This document shows, one piece after another, positions 1-10,139 of a stretch of 64,000 nt of DNA. Numbering within the stretch: the first letter of the stretch is position 1; the number at the start of each line of letters is the position of its first letter. Location: assembly GCF_947488945.1 (NCBI RefSeq), contig NZ_CANLBS010000025.1, positions 1 to 64,000 of the forward strand, given 5' to 3'. The notes under the pieces are model-generated. The model was not told the origin of the DNA and searched no databases. It saw only the letters and a list, made by a program, of their open reading frames with translations. The position numbers and the translations under genes were made by a program. The stretch comes from an uncultured Streptomyces sp. (GTDB taxonomy: Bacteria; Actinomycetota; Actinomycetes; Streptomycetales; Streptomycetaceae).

Positions 1-20
1 AGAGTAGGTCGCTGCCGAAC
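1..20 (+). rRNA. 5S ribosomal RNA, 3' end only
   Basis: The first bases (AGAGTAGGTCGCTGCCGAAC) match the 3' terminal part of actinobacterial 5S rRNA, where the helix-closing GGGAGAGTAGG...GCCGAAC segment ends the molecule. A strong hairpin terminator follows within 15 bases, as expected at the end of an rrn operon. The window therefore starts inside the last gene of an rRNA operon. The exact 3' end is uncertain by a few bases. Confidence 0.8.
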
Positions 21-33
21 AATTTTTGTGGGG

Positions 34-65
34 AACCCCCGTGCCTGGTGGCACGGGGGTTTTCC
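34..65 (+). terminator. rrn operon terminator
   Basis: A 12-bp perfect stem (34-45 with 50-61) and a TGGT loop are followed by a short T run (60-63). It lies directly after the 5S rRNA end and is a normal rho-independent terminator for the rRNA operon. Confidence 0.85.
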
Positions 66-288
66 GCGTTCCGGACCATTTTTTGTGGGGCGCCGGTACC
101 GAGAGCCGCCCCTGTCCTCCCCTGGCCTGCCCGGCCCTCTCGCGCCCGCGCGAGACAGACCCGGCGCCGCCCCGAGGGCCGTACGGTCGGTGCCCGGTCC
201 ACGTGCCGGCCACGGGCGTCCCCCTGACCACCTGCGGACACGGCCGAAGTCACACCGGAACCGTCCGGAAGCCGCCGGCCCGGAGTGG

Positions 289-318
289 TTATTGCGGGCC
301 CCCGGAATGGGGTATGGT
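289..318 (+). promoter_or_regulatory. possible tRNA-Thr promoter
   Basis: A TATGGT -10-like hexamer (313-318) sits about 25 bases before the tRNA. TTATTG (289-294, 18-bp spacer) or TTGCGG (292-297, 15-bp spacer) could be the -35. The match is weak and no start site is known. Otherwise the stretch 66-344 shows nothing coding: the small reading frames there have no ribosome binding site. Confidence 0.3.
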
Positions 319-321
319 TTA

Positions 322-345
322 CCTCGTTGCCGCAGGGCAACGAGG
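322..345 (+). repeat. 10-bp perfect inverted repeat fused to the tRNA 5' end
   Basis: CCTCGTTGCC (322-331) pairs perfectly with GGCAACGAGG (336-345) around a GCAG loop. The last G of the right arm is nucleotide 1 of the tRNA-Thr. In a precursor transcript this hairpin would compete for G1 of the acceptor stem at the RNase P cleavage site. It has no T tract and so is not a simple terminator. Confidence 0.7.
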
Positions 346-417
346 CCCCAATAGCTCAGTCGGTAGAGCGTCTCCATGGTAAGGAGAAGGTCTGCGGTTC
401 GATTCCGCATTGGGGCT
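345..417 (+). tRNA. tRNA-Thr (anticodon GGT)
   Basis: The cloverleaf folds completely. The acceptor arm is GCCCCAA (345-351) with TTGGGGC (410-416), discriminator T417. The D arm is GCTC/GAGC (354-357, 366-369). The anticodon stem is TCTCC/GGAGA around loop ATGGTAA, giving anticodon GGT at 378-380, which reads ACC threonine codons. The T arm is TGCGG/CCGCA with TTCGATT. The 3' CCA is not encoded. It stands alone between an rrn operon and the osa genes. Confidence 0.97.
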
Positions 418-436
418 CGGTACGAAAGCTTGGTAC

Positions 437-472
437 GAAAGAAGGCCCCCACTCCGGTGGGGGCCTTCTTTC
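437..472. terminator. bidirectional terminator, tRNA-Thr / osaC
   Basis: A perfect 16-bp stem (437-452 with 457-472) with loop TCCG is flanked by AAAG and CTTT, so it gives A/T-ended hairpins in both directions. It separates the tRNA gene (plus strand) from the converging osaC gene (minus strand). Confidence 0.9.
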
Positions 473-511
473 ATGATGCGGGCGGGCTGAGTGCCGCGCG
501 CCCGCATGGCT

Positions 512-3139
512 TCAGGAGACGGCCGGCTCCGGCACCCGCATGGCGAGGATGGCCATGTCGTCCGAGGCGGGCTCCGCCGCGAAGCGCTCCACGGCCCGCA
601 GGATGCGGGCCGCCACCGCGCCGGCCGTCAGGCCCGTACAGGTGGCCAGGACCTCAGCCAGGCCGTCGTCGCCCAGCATGCGGGTTCCCTCGCGGCGCTC
701 GGTGACGCCGTCCGTGACGCACAGCAGCACGTCGCCGGGGGCCAGGGTCACCTCCTCCTCGTACAGCTCCAGGTCCTCCAGCACGCCCAGCAGCGGCTGC
801 GGCTCGGCGGCGGACTCCACGGAGCCGTCCTGCTTCAGCCGCAACGGCAGCGGGTGGCCGGCGCACACCACCTTCAGGACCGCGCTGCCGTCCTCCTGCG
901 GCCTCAACTCGCCGTACAGGAGGGTGAGGAAACGGCTGCGGGCGCCCTCGTCCAGGATCGCCGCGTTGAGGCGCTCCAGGACCGCCGGGCCGCTGAACCC
1001 CTCCCTGGCGAGCAGGCGCAGCGCGTGCCGGGCGAGCCCGGTGACCGCCGCGGCCTCAGGGCCGGTGCCGCAGACGTCGCCGATGGCGAAGCCGTACACC
1101 CCGTCACGGATCGGGAAGACGTCGTAGAAGTCGCCGCCGACCTCGTTGCCCTCGCCCGCCGCGCGGTAGATGACCTCGATCTCGACGTTCGGGATGCTGG
1201 GCGTCTCCGGCGGCAGCAGGCTGCGCTGGAGCGACTGCGAGATGGCCGTGCGCTCCGAGTACAGGCGGGCGTTGTCGAGGGCCAGCGCGGCACGGCGCGA
1301 CAGGTCCTCCGCCAGTTCGAGGATCTCCTGGCGGAAGTGGTCGTCCGTCGGTCTGCCGAGCGTCAGCATCCCGATCACGCGGTTGCGGGCCACCAGCGGC
1401 AGTACGACCGTCTCGCCGCCGACCGCCGCGGCCGTGGCCAGGGTGGAGCGCGTCGAGTTGGCCATGCTGAGCGGGGCGTCGCGTTCCAGCGTCCGCATCG
1501 AGGTGCTGACGGCCGCCTGGTGCGCGGCCTTGGCGGGCGCGCCCCAGACACGGGCGCCGGGCGTCGGTACCGGATCCGGCGGCTCGATCTTCGACAGCAG
1601 GGCCTTCAGGCCGTCGATGAGGTCCTCGTCCTCGTGCAGGACGTACGACAGGGTGGGGTCCGACGACTGGTCCGCGATCGTGTAGACGGCGCACCAGGCG
1701 GCCAGCGTCGGGACGGTCATCTGGGCCATCAGCGCCAGCGTCTGGTCCCGGTCGAGGGTGCCGGCCAGCAGGTCGGACGCTTCCACGAGGAAGGACAGCG
1801 AGCCGCGGCGCAGCCGCTCCAGCTCGCCGAGCCGGGCCGACTCGACGGCGAGCGCGATGCGGTCCGCGGCGAACTGGAGGCGCAGCGCCTCCTCGTTGGT
1901 GTAGCGGCCGGGGCCCTCGGCGGCGACGCCCAGGGAGCCGGTGAGCCGGCCCTCGACCTTCAGCGGGACGGTGACCACGGACCGCATGCCGGTGTCGGCG
2001 AGCAGCGGGACGGCGCCCGGCACGGCCAGCAGGTCCTCGTGGACGGCGGGCATGCGGGCGGAGCCGTAGCGGCCGGTTCCGCCCTCCACCGGGACACGGG
2101 CGAACCGCTGCCTGGCCGACGGGAGACCGGTGGTGGCCCGCACCTCCAGTTCCGTCTCGTCGTCCGTGGCCAGCAGCAGGAACGCGGAGTCGGCGTCGAG
2201 CATGTCCCGCGCGCGTTCGACGGTGCGCTGGAGCAGCCCGTCGAGATCGTCGGGGGCGGGGGAGCCGATGAAGACCTCGAAGGGGTCGGCCGAGCGGCTG
2301 TCCCCGGCGGCGTCCGAGACCGGCGGGCGGACCGGGCTCTGCAGGACCGCGCGTTCGTCGCTGCGGACCAGCAGGCAGACGGTGGACGGGGAGCCGCCGG
2401 TGTCGCGGACCCGCAGGTGCGATCCGTACACCGGGATGACCCGGCCGTCGGCGCCGCGGAAGCCGTAGCTGCCCTCCCAGCGGGAGAGCTGGAGGGCTGC
2501 GGCGATGCCGGTGCTGGTGCCCGGGGTGTGCGGCCAGGCGAGGAAGTCGGCGAGTTGCCGGCCGGTGATCTCCTCGGCGGTGTGGCCGAACAGGAACGCG
2601 GCGTCGTCGTTCCACGCGGCGACCGCGCCGGAGCTGTCGATCTGCACGACGGCGACCCGGACGCGTTCGTCGGCGACCGGGAGGTTCTGCACCGGCAGCA
2701 GCGGCCCGGCCGACCGGATGCCCACCGGGCGTTCCGGAAGGTCGAGCTGGAACCAGACGTGTTTGCGGGTGGGCGTGTACTCGACGCCCCAGCGGGTCGC
2801 GAGGGCGGCGCACAGCAGCAGCCCGCGGCCCCCTTCGCGGTCGGGGCTGCCGAAGTCCACGGCGGAGCCCAGGAGCGGTACCTCGCGCTCCGGATAGTGG
2901 TCGGCGACCTCGATGCGCGCGCCGTCCTCGGTACGCAGGCAGAGCACGTCGGCCGCGGTGCCGGCGTGGACCACGGCGTTGGTGACGAGCTCGCTGGTGA
3001 GGACGACGGCGTCGTCGACGATGTCGGTGTAGCCCCACCCCTGGAGCGTGTCCCGGACGAAAGCGCGGGCGGTCGCCACCGAGCGTCCGACCGGATCGAA
3101 GGTGGCAGCCGCCCGCGCGGTGATCACAGCACTCCCCAT
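512..3139 (-). CDS. osaC: OsaC-like multidomain RsbW kinase / PAS / GAF / PP2C phosphatase
   Basis: The product is 875 aa and soluble. Domains in order: an RsbW/SpoIIAB-type anti-sigma ATPase (about 1-135) with N-box E50 and N54, D80 and the GGRGL glycine motif at 103-107; a PAS domain (about 160-270); two GAF-like regions (about 285-600); and a SpoIIE/RsbU-type PP2C phosphatase (about 640-870) with GGDFYD near 668-673, IGD, CVTDG and the final DD (860-861). The metal-binding acidic residues are present, so both kinase and phosphatase look active. In Streptomyces coelicolor OsaC is needed to return SigB activity to baseline after osmotic stress. Divergence from osaA with osaB beyond is the same arrangement, which supports the name. 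The start is ATG at 3139; GGGGAAG lies 14 bases upstream. Confidence 0.9.
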   Translation of the reverse strand: MGSAVITARAAATFDPVGRSVATARAFVRDTLQGWGYTDIVDDAVVLTSELVTNAVVHAGTAADVLCLRTEDGARIEVADHYPEREVPLLGSAVDFGSPDREGGRGLLLCAALATRWGVEYTPTRKHVWFQLDLPERPVGIRSAGPLLPVQNLPVADERVRVAVVQIDSSGAVAAWNDDAAFLFGHTAEEITGRQLADFLAWPHTPGTSTGIAAALQLSRWEGSYGFRGADGRVIPVYGSHLRVRDTGGSPSTVCLLVRSDERAVLQSPVRPPVSDAAGDSRSADPFEVFIGSPAPDDLDGLLQRTVERARDMLDADSAFLLLATDDETELEVRATTGLPSARQRFARVPVEGGTGRYGSARMPAVHEDLLAVPGAVPLLADTGMRSVVTVPLKVEGRLTGSLGVAAEGPGRYTNEEALRLQFAADRIALAVESARLGELERLRRGSLSFLVEASDLLAGTLDRDQTLALMAQMTVPTLAAWCAVYTIADQSSDPTLSYVLHEDEDLIDGLKALLSKIEPPDPVPTPGARVWGAPAKAAHQAAVSTSMRTLERDAPLSMANSTRSTLATAAAVGGETVVLPLVARNRVIGMLTLGRPTDDHFRQEILELAEDLSRRAALALDNARLYSERTAISQSLQRSLLPPETPSIPNVEIEVIYRAAGEGNEVGGDFYDVFPIRDGVYGFAIGDVCGTGPEAAAVTGLARHALRLLAREGFSGPAVLERLNAAILDEGARSRFLTLLYGELRPQEDGSAVLKVVCAGHPLPLRLKQDGSVESAAEPQPLLGVLEDLELYEEEVTLAPGDVLLCVTDGVTERREGTRMLGDDGLAEVLATCTGLTAGAVAARILRAVERFAAEPASDDMAILAMRVPEPAVS

Positions 3140-3526
3140 ATGGTGTCGCGTCGCTTCCCCGAGTCCGTGCCCGTGTCTCGCCGCTTCGATTCGTGGGCCC
3201 GCCGTCCGGATCCTGAACAGCCGGCAGGACGTTGCCAGGCTAGACGCTCGATCCTCGTGCCGGGTACACGAGGGCCGACTCGGGCACCCGCGGGCCCCTG
3301 TCCCCGTTGTACGGATGTACGGAACGGGTCCCCGGGTCCTGCGGGAGATGGCAGGCTGGCCAGTGCCGGAGGTTGCGTACCTGCCCCTCCGGCCTGGTAC
3401 GTTTCAACGATTTGACGTCCGTGTGGTCACCCGTCGACGGTGGGCCGCGGTGGTGAGTCGATGTGGAACTGGGCAAGCTCCCAGTGACGCCCGAGCGATA
3501 CGGTCAACCCCTGCGGGAGGGACACG
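3140..3526. promoter_or_regulatory. osaC-osaA divergent intergenic region
   Basis: These 387 bp without a gene separate two divergent regulators and must hold both promoters. TTGACG (3412-3417) is the best -35-like element for osaA, but no good -10 follows at 16-18 bp. A GGGTAC at 3262-3267 resembles a SigB -10 but lacks GNNT at the right distance. GGGAGG (3515-3520) is the osaA ribosome binding site. No promoter can be assigned with confidence. Confidence 0.4.
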
Positions 3527-6500
3527 GTGGAGTCTGACGTGGCGGCGCGGGGTTCAGGAACGCGCACAAGAGGCGGACAGTCCGTGAAGAAACAGCGCCA
3601 TGGGACCGTCGAGGTCGACGCGGCTTCGCTGAACCGACTGCTGTCGGCCCTGGTGGCGATGCGGGACGGTAATTTCCGCCGCCGGCTGACCGTCTCGGGC
3701 GACGGGGCCCTCGGGGAGATCGAGGCGGTCTTCAACGAGGTCGCCGACCGTAATCTCCACCTCACGGGTGAGCTGGCGCGGGTGCGGCGGGTGGTCGGCC
3801 GTGAGGGCAAGCTGACCGAGCGGCTGGAGACCGGGGCCTGCGAGGGTTCCTGGGCCGCCGCGATCGACGCGTCCAACGAACTGGTCGACGACCTCTCGCG
3901 GCCGGTGTCCGAGGTCGGCAGGGTGCTGTCGGCGGTGGCCGACGGTGATCTCGAACAGCGGATGGAGCTGCGTTCGCACGCGTCCGACGAGACGGTCAGG
4001 CCGCTGCGCGGGGAATTCCTCAAGGTCGCCCGTACGGTCAACAGCCTCGTCGACCAGCTCTCGGCGTTCACCGAGCAGGTGACGCGGGTGGCGGTCGAGG
4101 TGGGTACCGAGGGCAAGCTCGGCGGTCAGGCGCAGGTGCGGGGCATGTCGGGGTCGTGGAAGGACCTCACGGACTCCGTCAACACCATGGCCTACCGGCT
4201 GACGGCGCAGGTGCGGGACATCGCGCTGGTGACGACGGCGGTCGCCAAGGGGGACCTGTCGCGGAAGGTCACCGTCCATGTGGCGGGCGAGATGCTGCAG
4301 CTGAAGAACACCGTCAACACGATGGTGGACCAGCTCTCCTCGTTCTCCTCGGAGGTGACCCGGGTCGCCCGTGAGGTGGGCACCGAGGGCGAACTGGGCG
4401 GTCAGGCGACCGTGCCGGGTGTGGCGGGCGTGTGGAAGGACCTCACCGACTCCGTCAACACGATGGCCGGAAACCTGACCAATCAGGTGCGCGGCATCGC
4501 GGAGGTGACGACCGCGGTCGCCAACGGCGACCTGTCGCAGAAGGTCACGGTCAGCGCGCGCGGCGAGGTCGCGCAGCTCGCCGAGACGATCAACCAGATG
4601 ACCGAGACGCTGCGGACCTTCGCGGACGAAGTGACGCGGGTGGCGAGCGAGGTCGGCGGCGAGGGACTGCTCGGCGGTCAGGCGCAGGTGCCGGGTGCGG
4701 CGGGGACGTGGAAGGACCTCACCGACTCGGTGAACACGGTCTTCCGGAACCTGACCACGCAGGTGCGCGACATCGCCCAGGTGACGACCGCGGTCGCCAG
4801 CGGGGACATGACGCAGAAGGTCACGGTCAATGTGGCCGGCGAGATGCTGGAGCTGAAGAACACCGTCAACACGATGGTGGACCAGCTCCAGTCCTTCGGT
4901 TCGGAGGTCACCCGCGTCGCCCGGGAGGTCGGCGTCGAAGGGCGGCTCGGCGGCCAGGCCGAGGTGCCGGGTGCCGCGGGGACGTGGAAGGACCTCACCG
5001 ACTCGGTGAACACCGCGTTCCGCAACCTCACCGGTCAGGTGCGCGACATCGCCCAGGTGACGACGGCGGTGGCCAACGGCGACCTGACGCAGAAGGTCAC
5101 GGTCGACGTGGCGGGCGAGATGCTGGAGCTGAAGAACACCGTCAACACGATGGTGGCGCAGCTGTCCTCGTTCGCCGACCAGGTGACCCGCATGGCGCGT
5201 GACGTGGGCACCGAGGGCCGGCTGGGCGGGCAGGCGCGGGTCGACGGCGTCTCGGGGACGTGGAAGGAACTCACCGACTCCGTCAACTTCATGGCCGGGA
5301 ACCTGACGTCGCAGGTGCGTCAGATCGCCCAGGTGACGACGGCGGTGGCGCGGGGCGACCTGTCGCAGAAGATCGACGTGGACGCGCGGGGCGAGATCCT
5401 GGAGCTGAAGAACACCATCAACACGATGGTGGACCAGCTCTCCGCCTTCGCCGAGCAGGTGACGCGGGTGGCCCGCGAGGTGGGTACGGACGGGCGGCTC
5501 GGCGGCCAGGCGCAGGTGCCGGGCGTCGCCGGGGTGTGGCGCGATCTCACCGACTCGGTGAACGGCATGGCCGGCAACCTCACCGCGCAGGTCCGCAACA
5601 TCGCTCAGGTGGCGACCGCGGTGGCGCGCGGCGACCTGTCGCAGAAGATCGACGCGGACGCCCGCGGCGAGATCCTGGAGCTGAAGAACACCCTCAACAC
5701 GATGGTGGACCAGCTCTCCAACTTCGCCGAGCAGGTGACGCGGGTCGCCCGTGACGTGGGCACCGAGGGCCGACTGGGCGGGCAGGCGGAGGTCCAGGGC
5801 GTCTCCGGGACGTGGAAGGACCTGACCCAGTCCGTCAACGGCATGGCCAACAACCTGACCATGCAGGTGCGTAACATCGCCGAGGTCACGACGGCGGTCG
5901 CCAAGGGCGACCTGTCGAAGAAGATCACGGTCGACGCCAAGGGCGAGATCCTCGAACTGGTCACCACCGTCAACACGATGGTCGACCAGCTGCTGAACTT
6001 CGCGGACGAGGTGACGCGGGTGGCGCGCGAGGTGGGCACCGAGGGCATCCTCGGCGGCCAGGCGCGGGTGCGCGGGGCGACGGGCATCTGGAAGGACCTC
6101 ACCGACAACGTCAACCTGATGGCCAACAACCTGACCAGTCAGGTGCGCAACATCTCCCGGGTCTCCTCCGCGGTCGCCAACGGCGACCTGACGAAGAAGG
6201 TCACCGTCGAGGCGCGCGGCGAGGTCGCCGAGCTGGCCGACACCGTCAACACGATGGTGACGACGCTGTCCTCGTTCGCGGACGAGGTGACGCGGGTGGC
6301 GCGCGAGGTGGGCACCGAGGGCATCCTCGGCGGCCAGGCGCGGGTGCCCGGGGTCTCCGGCACCTGGAAGGACCTCACCGAGTCGGTGAACTCGATGGCG
6401 TCCAACCTGACCGGTCAGGTGCGGCAGATCGCCACGGTGACCACGGCCATCGCCAAGGGTGATCTCACCAAGAAGATCGACATCGACGCGCAGGGCGAGA

Positions 6501-8989
6501 TCCTGCAGTTGAAGGACACCATCAACACGATGGTCGACCAGTTGTCCTCGTTCGCCGAGCAGGTGACCAGGGTGGCCCGCGAGGTGGGCACCGAGGGGCA
6601 GCTCGGCGGTCAGGCGCGGGTGCGGGACGTCGACGGGACCTGGCGCGACCTCACCGAGTCGGTGAACGAGATGGCCGGGAACCTGACCCGTCAGGTGCGC
6701 GCCATCGCGGCCGTGGCGACGGCGGTGACCCGCGGCGACCTCAACCTGAAGATCGACGTGGACGCGGCCGGCGAGATCCAGGTGCTCCAGGACAACATCA
6801 ACACGATGATCGCCAACCTCCGCGACACCACGCTGGCCAACAAGGAGCAGGACTGGCTGAAGGGCAACCTGGCGCGGATCTCGGGTCTGATGCAGGGCCG
6901 CCGCGATCTGGACGACGTGGCGTCGCTGATCATGAGCGAGCTGACGCCGGTGGTGTCCGCGCAGCACGGGGCGTTCTTCCTGGCGATGGTGCCCGGCGAC
7001 ACCGACGAGGTCGGCGCGGACGGCAGCGCGGGGAAGGCGTACGAACTGCGGATGCGCGGCAGCTACGGGTATTCGGCGGGCTCGATGCCGACCTCGTTCC
7101 GGCCGGGCGAGACGCTGATCGGGACGGCGGCGGAGGAGAAGCGGACGATCCAGGTGGACAACGTGCCGCCGGGGTATCTGAAGATCTCCTCCGGCCTGGG
7201 CGAGGCTCCTCCGGCACACGTCATCGTGTTGCCGGTGCTCTTCGAGGGCAAGGTGCTCGGTGTGATCGAACTGGCCTCGTTCCAGCCGTTCACGCAGATC
7301 CAGCGGGACTTCCTCAACCAGCTCGCCGAGATGATCGCGACCAGCGTCAACACGATCAGCGTCAACACCAAGACGGAGAAGCTGCTCGAACAGTCGCAGG
7401 AGCTGACCGAGCAACTGCGTGACCGGTCGCAGGAGTTGGAGAACCGGCAGAAGGCCCTTCAGGCGTCCAACGCGGAACTGGAGGAGAAGGCGGAGCTGTT
7501 GGCCCGGCAGAACCGGGACATCGAGGTGAAGAACACCGAGATCGAGGACGCCCGGCAGGTGCTGGAGGAGCGTGCCGAGCAGCTCGCGGTCTCCATGCGG
7601 TACAAGTCGGAGTTCCTGGCCAACATGTCGCACGAGCTGCGTACGCCGCTCAACTCACTTCTGATCCTTGCCAAGTTGCTGGCGGACAACGCCGAGGGGA
7701 ACCTGTCTCCCAAGCAGGTGGAGTTCGCCGAGACGATCCACGGCGCGGGTTCCGACCTGCTGCAGCTCATCAACGACATCCTCGACCTGTCCAAGGTCGA
7801 GGCGGGCAAGATGGACGTCAGCCCGACCCGCATCGCGCTGGTGCAGCTGGTCGACTACGTGGAGGCGACGTTCCGGCCGCTCACCGCGGAGAAGGGGCTC
7901 GACTTCTCCGTACGGGTCTCCCCGGAGCTTCCCGCCACGCTGCACACCGACGAGCAGCGGCTGCTCCAGGTGCTGCGCAACCTGCTCTCCAACGCGGTGA
8001 AGTTCACCGACTCGGGCGCGGTGGAGCTGGTGATCCGGCCGGCCGGCAGCGACGTGCCGGACGCGATCAGGGAGCACCTGCTGGAGAACGGCTCGCTGAC
8101 CGCGGCGGATCCCGATCTGATCGCCTTCTCGGTGACCGACACCGGCATCGGGATCGCGGCCGGCAAGATGCTGGTGATCTTCGAGGCGTTCAAGCAGGCG
8201 GACGGCACGACCAGCCGCAAGTACGGCGGCACCGGTCTCGGGTTGTCGATCAGCCGGGAGATCGCCCGGCTGCTGGGCGGGGAGATCCACGCGGCGAGCG
8301 AGCCGGGACGGGGTTCGACGTTCACGCTGTACCTGCCGCTGAAGATGCTCGGGCTGGCGCAGAACCCGGCGCAGTCCGGATCCGCCGAGGACGTCGGGCT
8401 GCCGCCGGGCTCGGTCGAGTTCCAGCAGGCGCCGCTCGGCGACCCGGCCAACTCGGCCGGAGTGTTCCGGCGCCGGCGCAAGGCGCTCGGCGCCGCGGGC
8501 GGCCGGACGGCGCTGCCGGCCGGTGCGCGTTCCGCCGCCGAGGAGGTCCCGCAGCGCGAGGAGTGGGTGCAGGGCTCGCAGCAGGAGCCGGAGACGCGGC
8601 GGACGTTCCGCTTCCACGGGGAGAAGGTGCTCATCGTCGACGACGACATCCGTAACGTCTTCGCGCTGACCAGCGCCCTGGAGCAGCACGGGCTGACCGT
8701 CCTGTACGCGGAGAACGGCCGGGAGGGCATCGAAGTCCTGGAGCAGCACGACGATGTGACGGTCGTACTGATGGACATCATGATGCCGGAGATGGACGGG
8801 TACGCGACGACCACGGCGATCCGGCGGATGCCGCAGTTCGCCGGGTTGCCGATCGTCGCGCTGACGGCCAAGGCGATGAAGGGCGACAAGGAGAAGGCCC
8901 TGGAGTGCGGGGCCTCGGACTACGTCACCAAGCCGGTCGACCCGGACCACCTGCTCGGCGTGATGGAGGGGTGGATGCGCGGCGAGTGA
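3527..8989 (+). CDS. osaA: OsaA-like hybrid histidine kinase with poly-HAMP array
   Basis: The product is 1820 aa with no membrane segment, so it is probably a cytosolic sensor. The N-terminal 1100 residues are HAMP modules: two divergent ones, then ten 92-residue units each carrying the GGQA...W(K/R)DLT and VNTMVDQL signatures. A GAF domain (about 1110-1260), a long coiled coil (about 1275-1360), HisKA with H1369 in the SHELRTP box, HATPase_c with N box, DTGIGI and GGTGLGLS, and a C-terminal receiver with phospho-acceptor D1750 follow. The architecture is that of group III (Nik1-type) osmosensing hybrid kinases. In S. coelicolor OsaA pairs with OsaB in osmoadaptation. GTG start at 3527 with GGGAGGGA seven bases upstream. 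osaB follows after 237 bp. Confidence 0.93.
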   Translation: MESDVAARGSGTRTRGGQSVKKQRHGTVEVDAASLNRLLSALVAMRDGNFRRRLTVSGDGALGEIEAVFNEVADRNLHLTGELARVRRVVGREGKLTERLETGACEGSWAAAIDASNELVDDLSRPVSEVGRVLSAVADGDLEQRMELRSHASDETVRPLRGEFLKVARTVNSLVDQLSAFTEQVTRVAVEVGTEGKLGGQAQVRGMSGSWKDLTDSVNTMAYRLTAQVRDIALVTTAVAKGDLSRKVTVHVAGEMLQLKNTVNTMVDQLSSFSSEVTRVAREVGTEGELGGQATVPGVAGVWKDLTDSVNTMAGNLTNQVRGIAEVTTAVANGDLSQKVTVSARGEVAQLAETINQMTETLRTFADEVTRVASEVGGEGLLGGQAQVPGAAGTWKDLTDSVNTVFRNLTTQVRDIAQVTTAVASGDMTQKVTVNVAGEMLELKNTVNTMVDQLQSFGSEVTRVAREVGVEGRLGGQAEVPGAAGTWKDLTDSVNTAFRNLTGQVRDIAQVTTAVANGDLTQKVTVDVAGEMLELKNTVNTMVAQLSSFADQVTRMARDVGTEGRLGGQARVDGVSGTWKELTDSVNFMAGNLTSQVRQIAQVTTAVARGDLSQKIDVDARGEILELKNTINTMVDQLSAFAEQVTRVAREVGTDGRLGGQAQVPGVAGVWRDLTDSVNGMAGNLTAQVRNIAQVATAVARGDLSQKIDADARGEILELKNTLNTMVDQLSNFAEQVTRVARDVGTEGRLGGQAEVQGVSGTWKDLTQSVNGMANNLTMQVRNIAEVTTAVAKGDLSKKITVDAKGEILELVTTVNTMVDQLLNFADEVTRVAREVGTEGILGGQARVRGATGIWKDLTDNVNLMANNLTSQVRNISRVSSAVANGDLTKKVTVEARGEVAELADTVNTMVTTLSSFADEVTRVAREVGTEGILGGQARVPGVSGTWKDLTESVNSMASNLTGQVRQIATVTTAIAKGDLTKKIDIDAQGEILQLKDTINTMVDQLSSFAEQVTRVAREVGTEGQLGGQARVRDVDGTWRDLTESVNEMAGNLTRQVRAIAAVATAVTRGDLNLKIDVDAAGEIQVLQDNINTMIANLRDTTLANKEQDWLKGNLARISGLMQGRRDLDDVASLIMSELTPVVSAQHGAFFLAMVPGDTDEVGADGSAGKAYELRMRGSYGYSAGSMPTSFRPGETLIGTAAEEKRTIQVDNVPPGYLKISSGLGEAPPAHVIVLPVLFEGKVLGVIELASFQPFTQIQRDFLNQLAEMIATSVNTISVNTKTEKLLEQSQELTEQLRDRSQELENRQKALQASNAELEEKAELLARQNRDIEVKNTEIEDARQVLEERAEQLAVSMRYKSEFLANMSHELRTPLNSLLILAKLLADNAEGNLSPKQVEFAETIHGAGSDLLQLINDILDLSKVEAGKMDVSPTRIALVQLVDYVEATFRPLTAEKGLDFSVRVSPELPATLHTDEQRLLQVLRNLLSNAVKFTDSGAVELVIRPAGSDVPDAIREHLLENGSLTAADPDLIAFSVTDTGIGIAAGKMLVIFEAFKQADGTTSRKYGGTGLGLSISREIARLLGGEIHAASEPGRGSTFTLYLPLKMLGLAQNPAQSGSAEDVGLPPGSVEFQQAPLGDPANSAGVFRRRRKALGAAGGRTALPAGARSAAEEVPQREEWVQGSQQEPETRRTFRFHGEKVLIVDDDIRNVFALTSALEQHGLTVLYAENGREGIEVLEQHDDVTVVLMDIMMPEMDGYATTTAIRRMPQFAGLPIVALTAKAMKGDKEKALECGASDYVTKPVDPDHLLGVMEGWMRGE
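4051..6820 (+). repeat. ten tandem 276-bp HAMP-coding units
   Basis: Inside osaA ten in-frame 276-bp (92-codon) units follow each other without spacers. For example the GGCGTGTGGAAGGACCTCAC-type segment recurs every 276 bases. Nucleotide identity between units is high, with runs such as ACCGTCAACACGATGGT repeated almost unchanged. Boundaries are approximate because the flanking HAMP modules are more divergent. Confidence 0.85.
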
Positions 8990-9226
8990 GCGGGCGGCGC
9001 GGACGCGGTGCGCGATCGCCCGTGACGGGGGGAGTGTGGAGACCTCGTGTCCGGGGAACGTTATCGGCCTCCGCACCGTTCTCCGTCCGTGCACAGTGAC
9101 ATCACGGTGACAGGGTGTGGCGACGGGCGGGGTGCGGCTACGATGACCGGCACAAGGACGGACGGCGTTACGGAGCCGTCCCCTGGGGCGGTACCCGGTG
9201 CGATTCCGGGACGAGGAGGACGGGCC

Positions 9227-9907
9227 ATGGTGCAGAAGGCCAAGATCCTCCTGGTCGATGACCGGCCGGAGAATCTGCTGGCGCTGGAGGCGATCCTCTC
9301 CGCGCTCGATCAGACACTGGTCCGGGCATCGTCAGGGGAGGAAGCGCTCAAGGCGCTGCTCACGGACGACTTCGCAGTCATTCTGCTGGACGTCCAGATG
9401 CCGGGCATGGACGGTTTCGAGACCGCTGCGCACATCAAGCGGCGGGAGCGGACCCGGGACATCCCGATCATCTTCCTCACCGCGATCAACCACGGTCCGC
9501 ACCACACCTTCCGGGGTTACGCGGCGGGCGCGGTCGACTACATCTCGAAGCCGTTCGACCCGTGGGTGCTGCGCGCCAAGGTCTCGGTGTTCGTCGAGCT
9601 GTACATGAAGAACTGCAAGCTGCGCGAGCAGGCGGCGCTGCTGCGGCTCCAGTTGGAGGGCGGCCGCCCCGGCGGCGAGCAGGACAAGGAGCCCGCGGGG
9701 CTGCTGGCGGAGCTCTCCGCACGGCTGGCCGCCGTCGAGGAGCAGGCCGAAGCGCTCTCCAAGCAGTTGGACGACGAATCCGCGGACGCGGCCGCGGTGG
9801 CGACCGCCGCCCACCTGGAACGCAAGCTGACCGGGCTGCGCCGTGCGCTCGACGCGCTGGAGCCCGGCACCAACGGCTCGACGGCCACCCTGCCCTCGCA
9901 GGGCTGA
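9227..9907 (+). CDS. osaB: OsaB-like response regulator with coiled-coil output
   Basis: The product is 226 aa. The receiver domain (about 5-125) has the acidic pair D11/D12, phospho-acceptor D55 in the ILLDVQMPGMDG motif, a T in FLTA and K in the SKPFDP motif. The C-terminal half (about 130-226) is charged and helical with heptad-like leucines, and no DNA-binding domain is visible, so output is probably through protein contacts. ATG at 9227 is chosen because GAGGAGGA (9213-9220) is correctly placed; a longer frame upstream lacks such a site. The 237-bp gap after osaA suggests its own promoter; in S. coelicolor osaB is SigB-dependent. No clear SigB hexamers could be read here. Confidence 0.9.
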   Translation: MVQKAKILLVDDRPENLLALEAILSALDQTLVRASSGEEALKALLTDDFAVILLDVQMPGMDGFETAAHIKRRERTRDIPIIFLTAINHGPHHTFRGYAAGAVDYISKPFDPWVLRAKVSVFVELYMKNCKLREQAALLRLQLEGGRPGGEQDKEPAGLLAELSARLAAVEEQAEALSKQLDDESADAAAVATAAHLERKLTGLRRALDALEPGTNGSTATLPSQG

Positions 9908-10139
9908 CCCGGATTCGCCCTTCCCGCCCGCCGGGGGCGTGTCTTTGGTGGCCGGGGACCGGTAACGGGTGACCAGCCACCGGTGGACGTGACGGGGACA
10001 CCGGTCCGGGTGTATTCGTCCGCTTTGCCCGCTCCGTCTCGTGAGTCCGTGTCAGTTCGCCTGCCCAGCAGGGCGACACGGTCGGGTGAACCCCCGGTCG
10101 CACGTGTTCATTCGCGTCGTCACCGGTAACCTCGCCCCC

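Noticed and set aside
3262-3267. SigB-type promoter GGGTAC upstream of osaA
   Set aside because: No GNNT element was found 14-16 bp upstream, so the hexamer is probably chance in GC-rich DNA.
491-3415. 974-residue plus-strand reading frame opposite osaC
   Set aside because: It is the antisense shadow of osaC. Its translation is rich in Arg, Gln, Gly and His with no domains, and the minus-strand product has five recognisable domains.
4051-6820. Assembly artefact duplicating HAMP units
   Set aside because: Units differ from each other at many positions and stay in frame; such arrays are normal in this kinase family.
3554-7633. 1359-residue minus-strand frame opposite osaA
   Set aside because: It mirrors the HAMP repeats (repetitive [13 protein letters not shown]-like text) and has no fold signature. 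High GC content leaves antisense frames open by chance.
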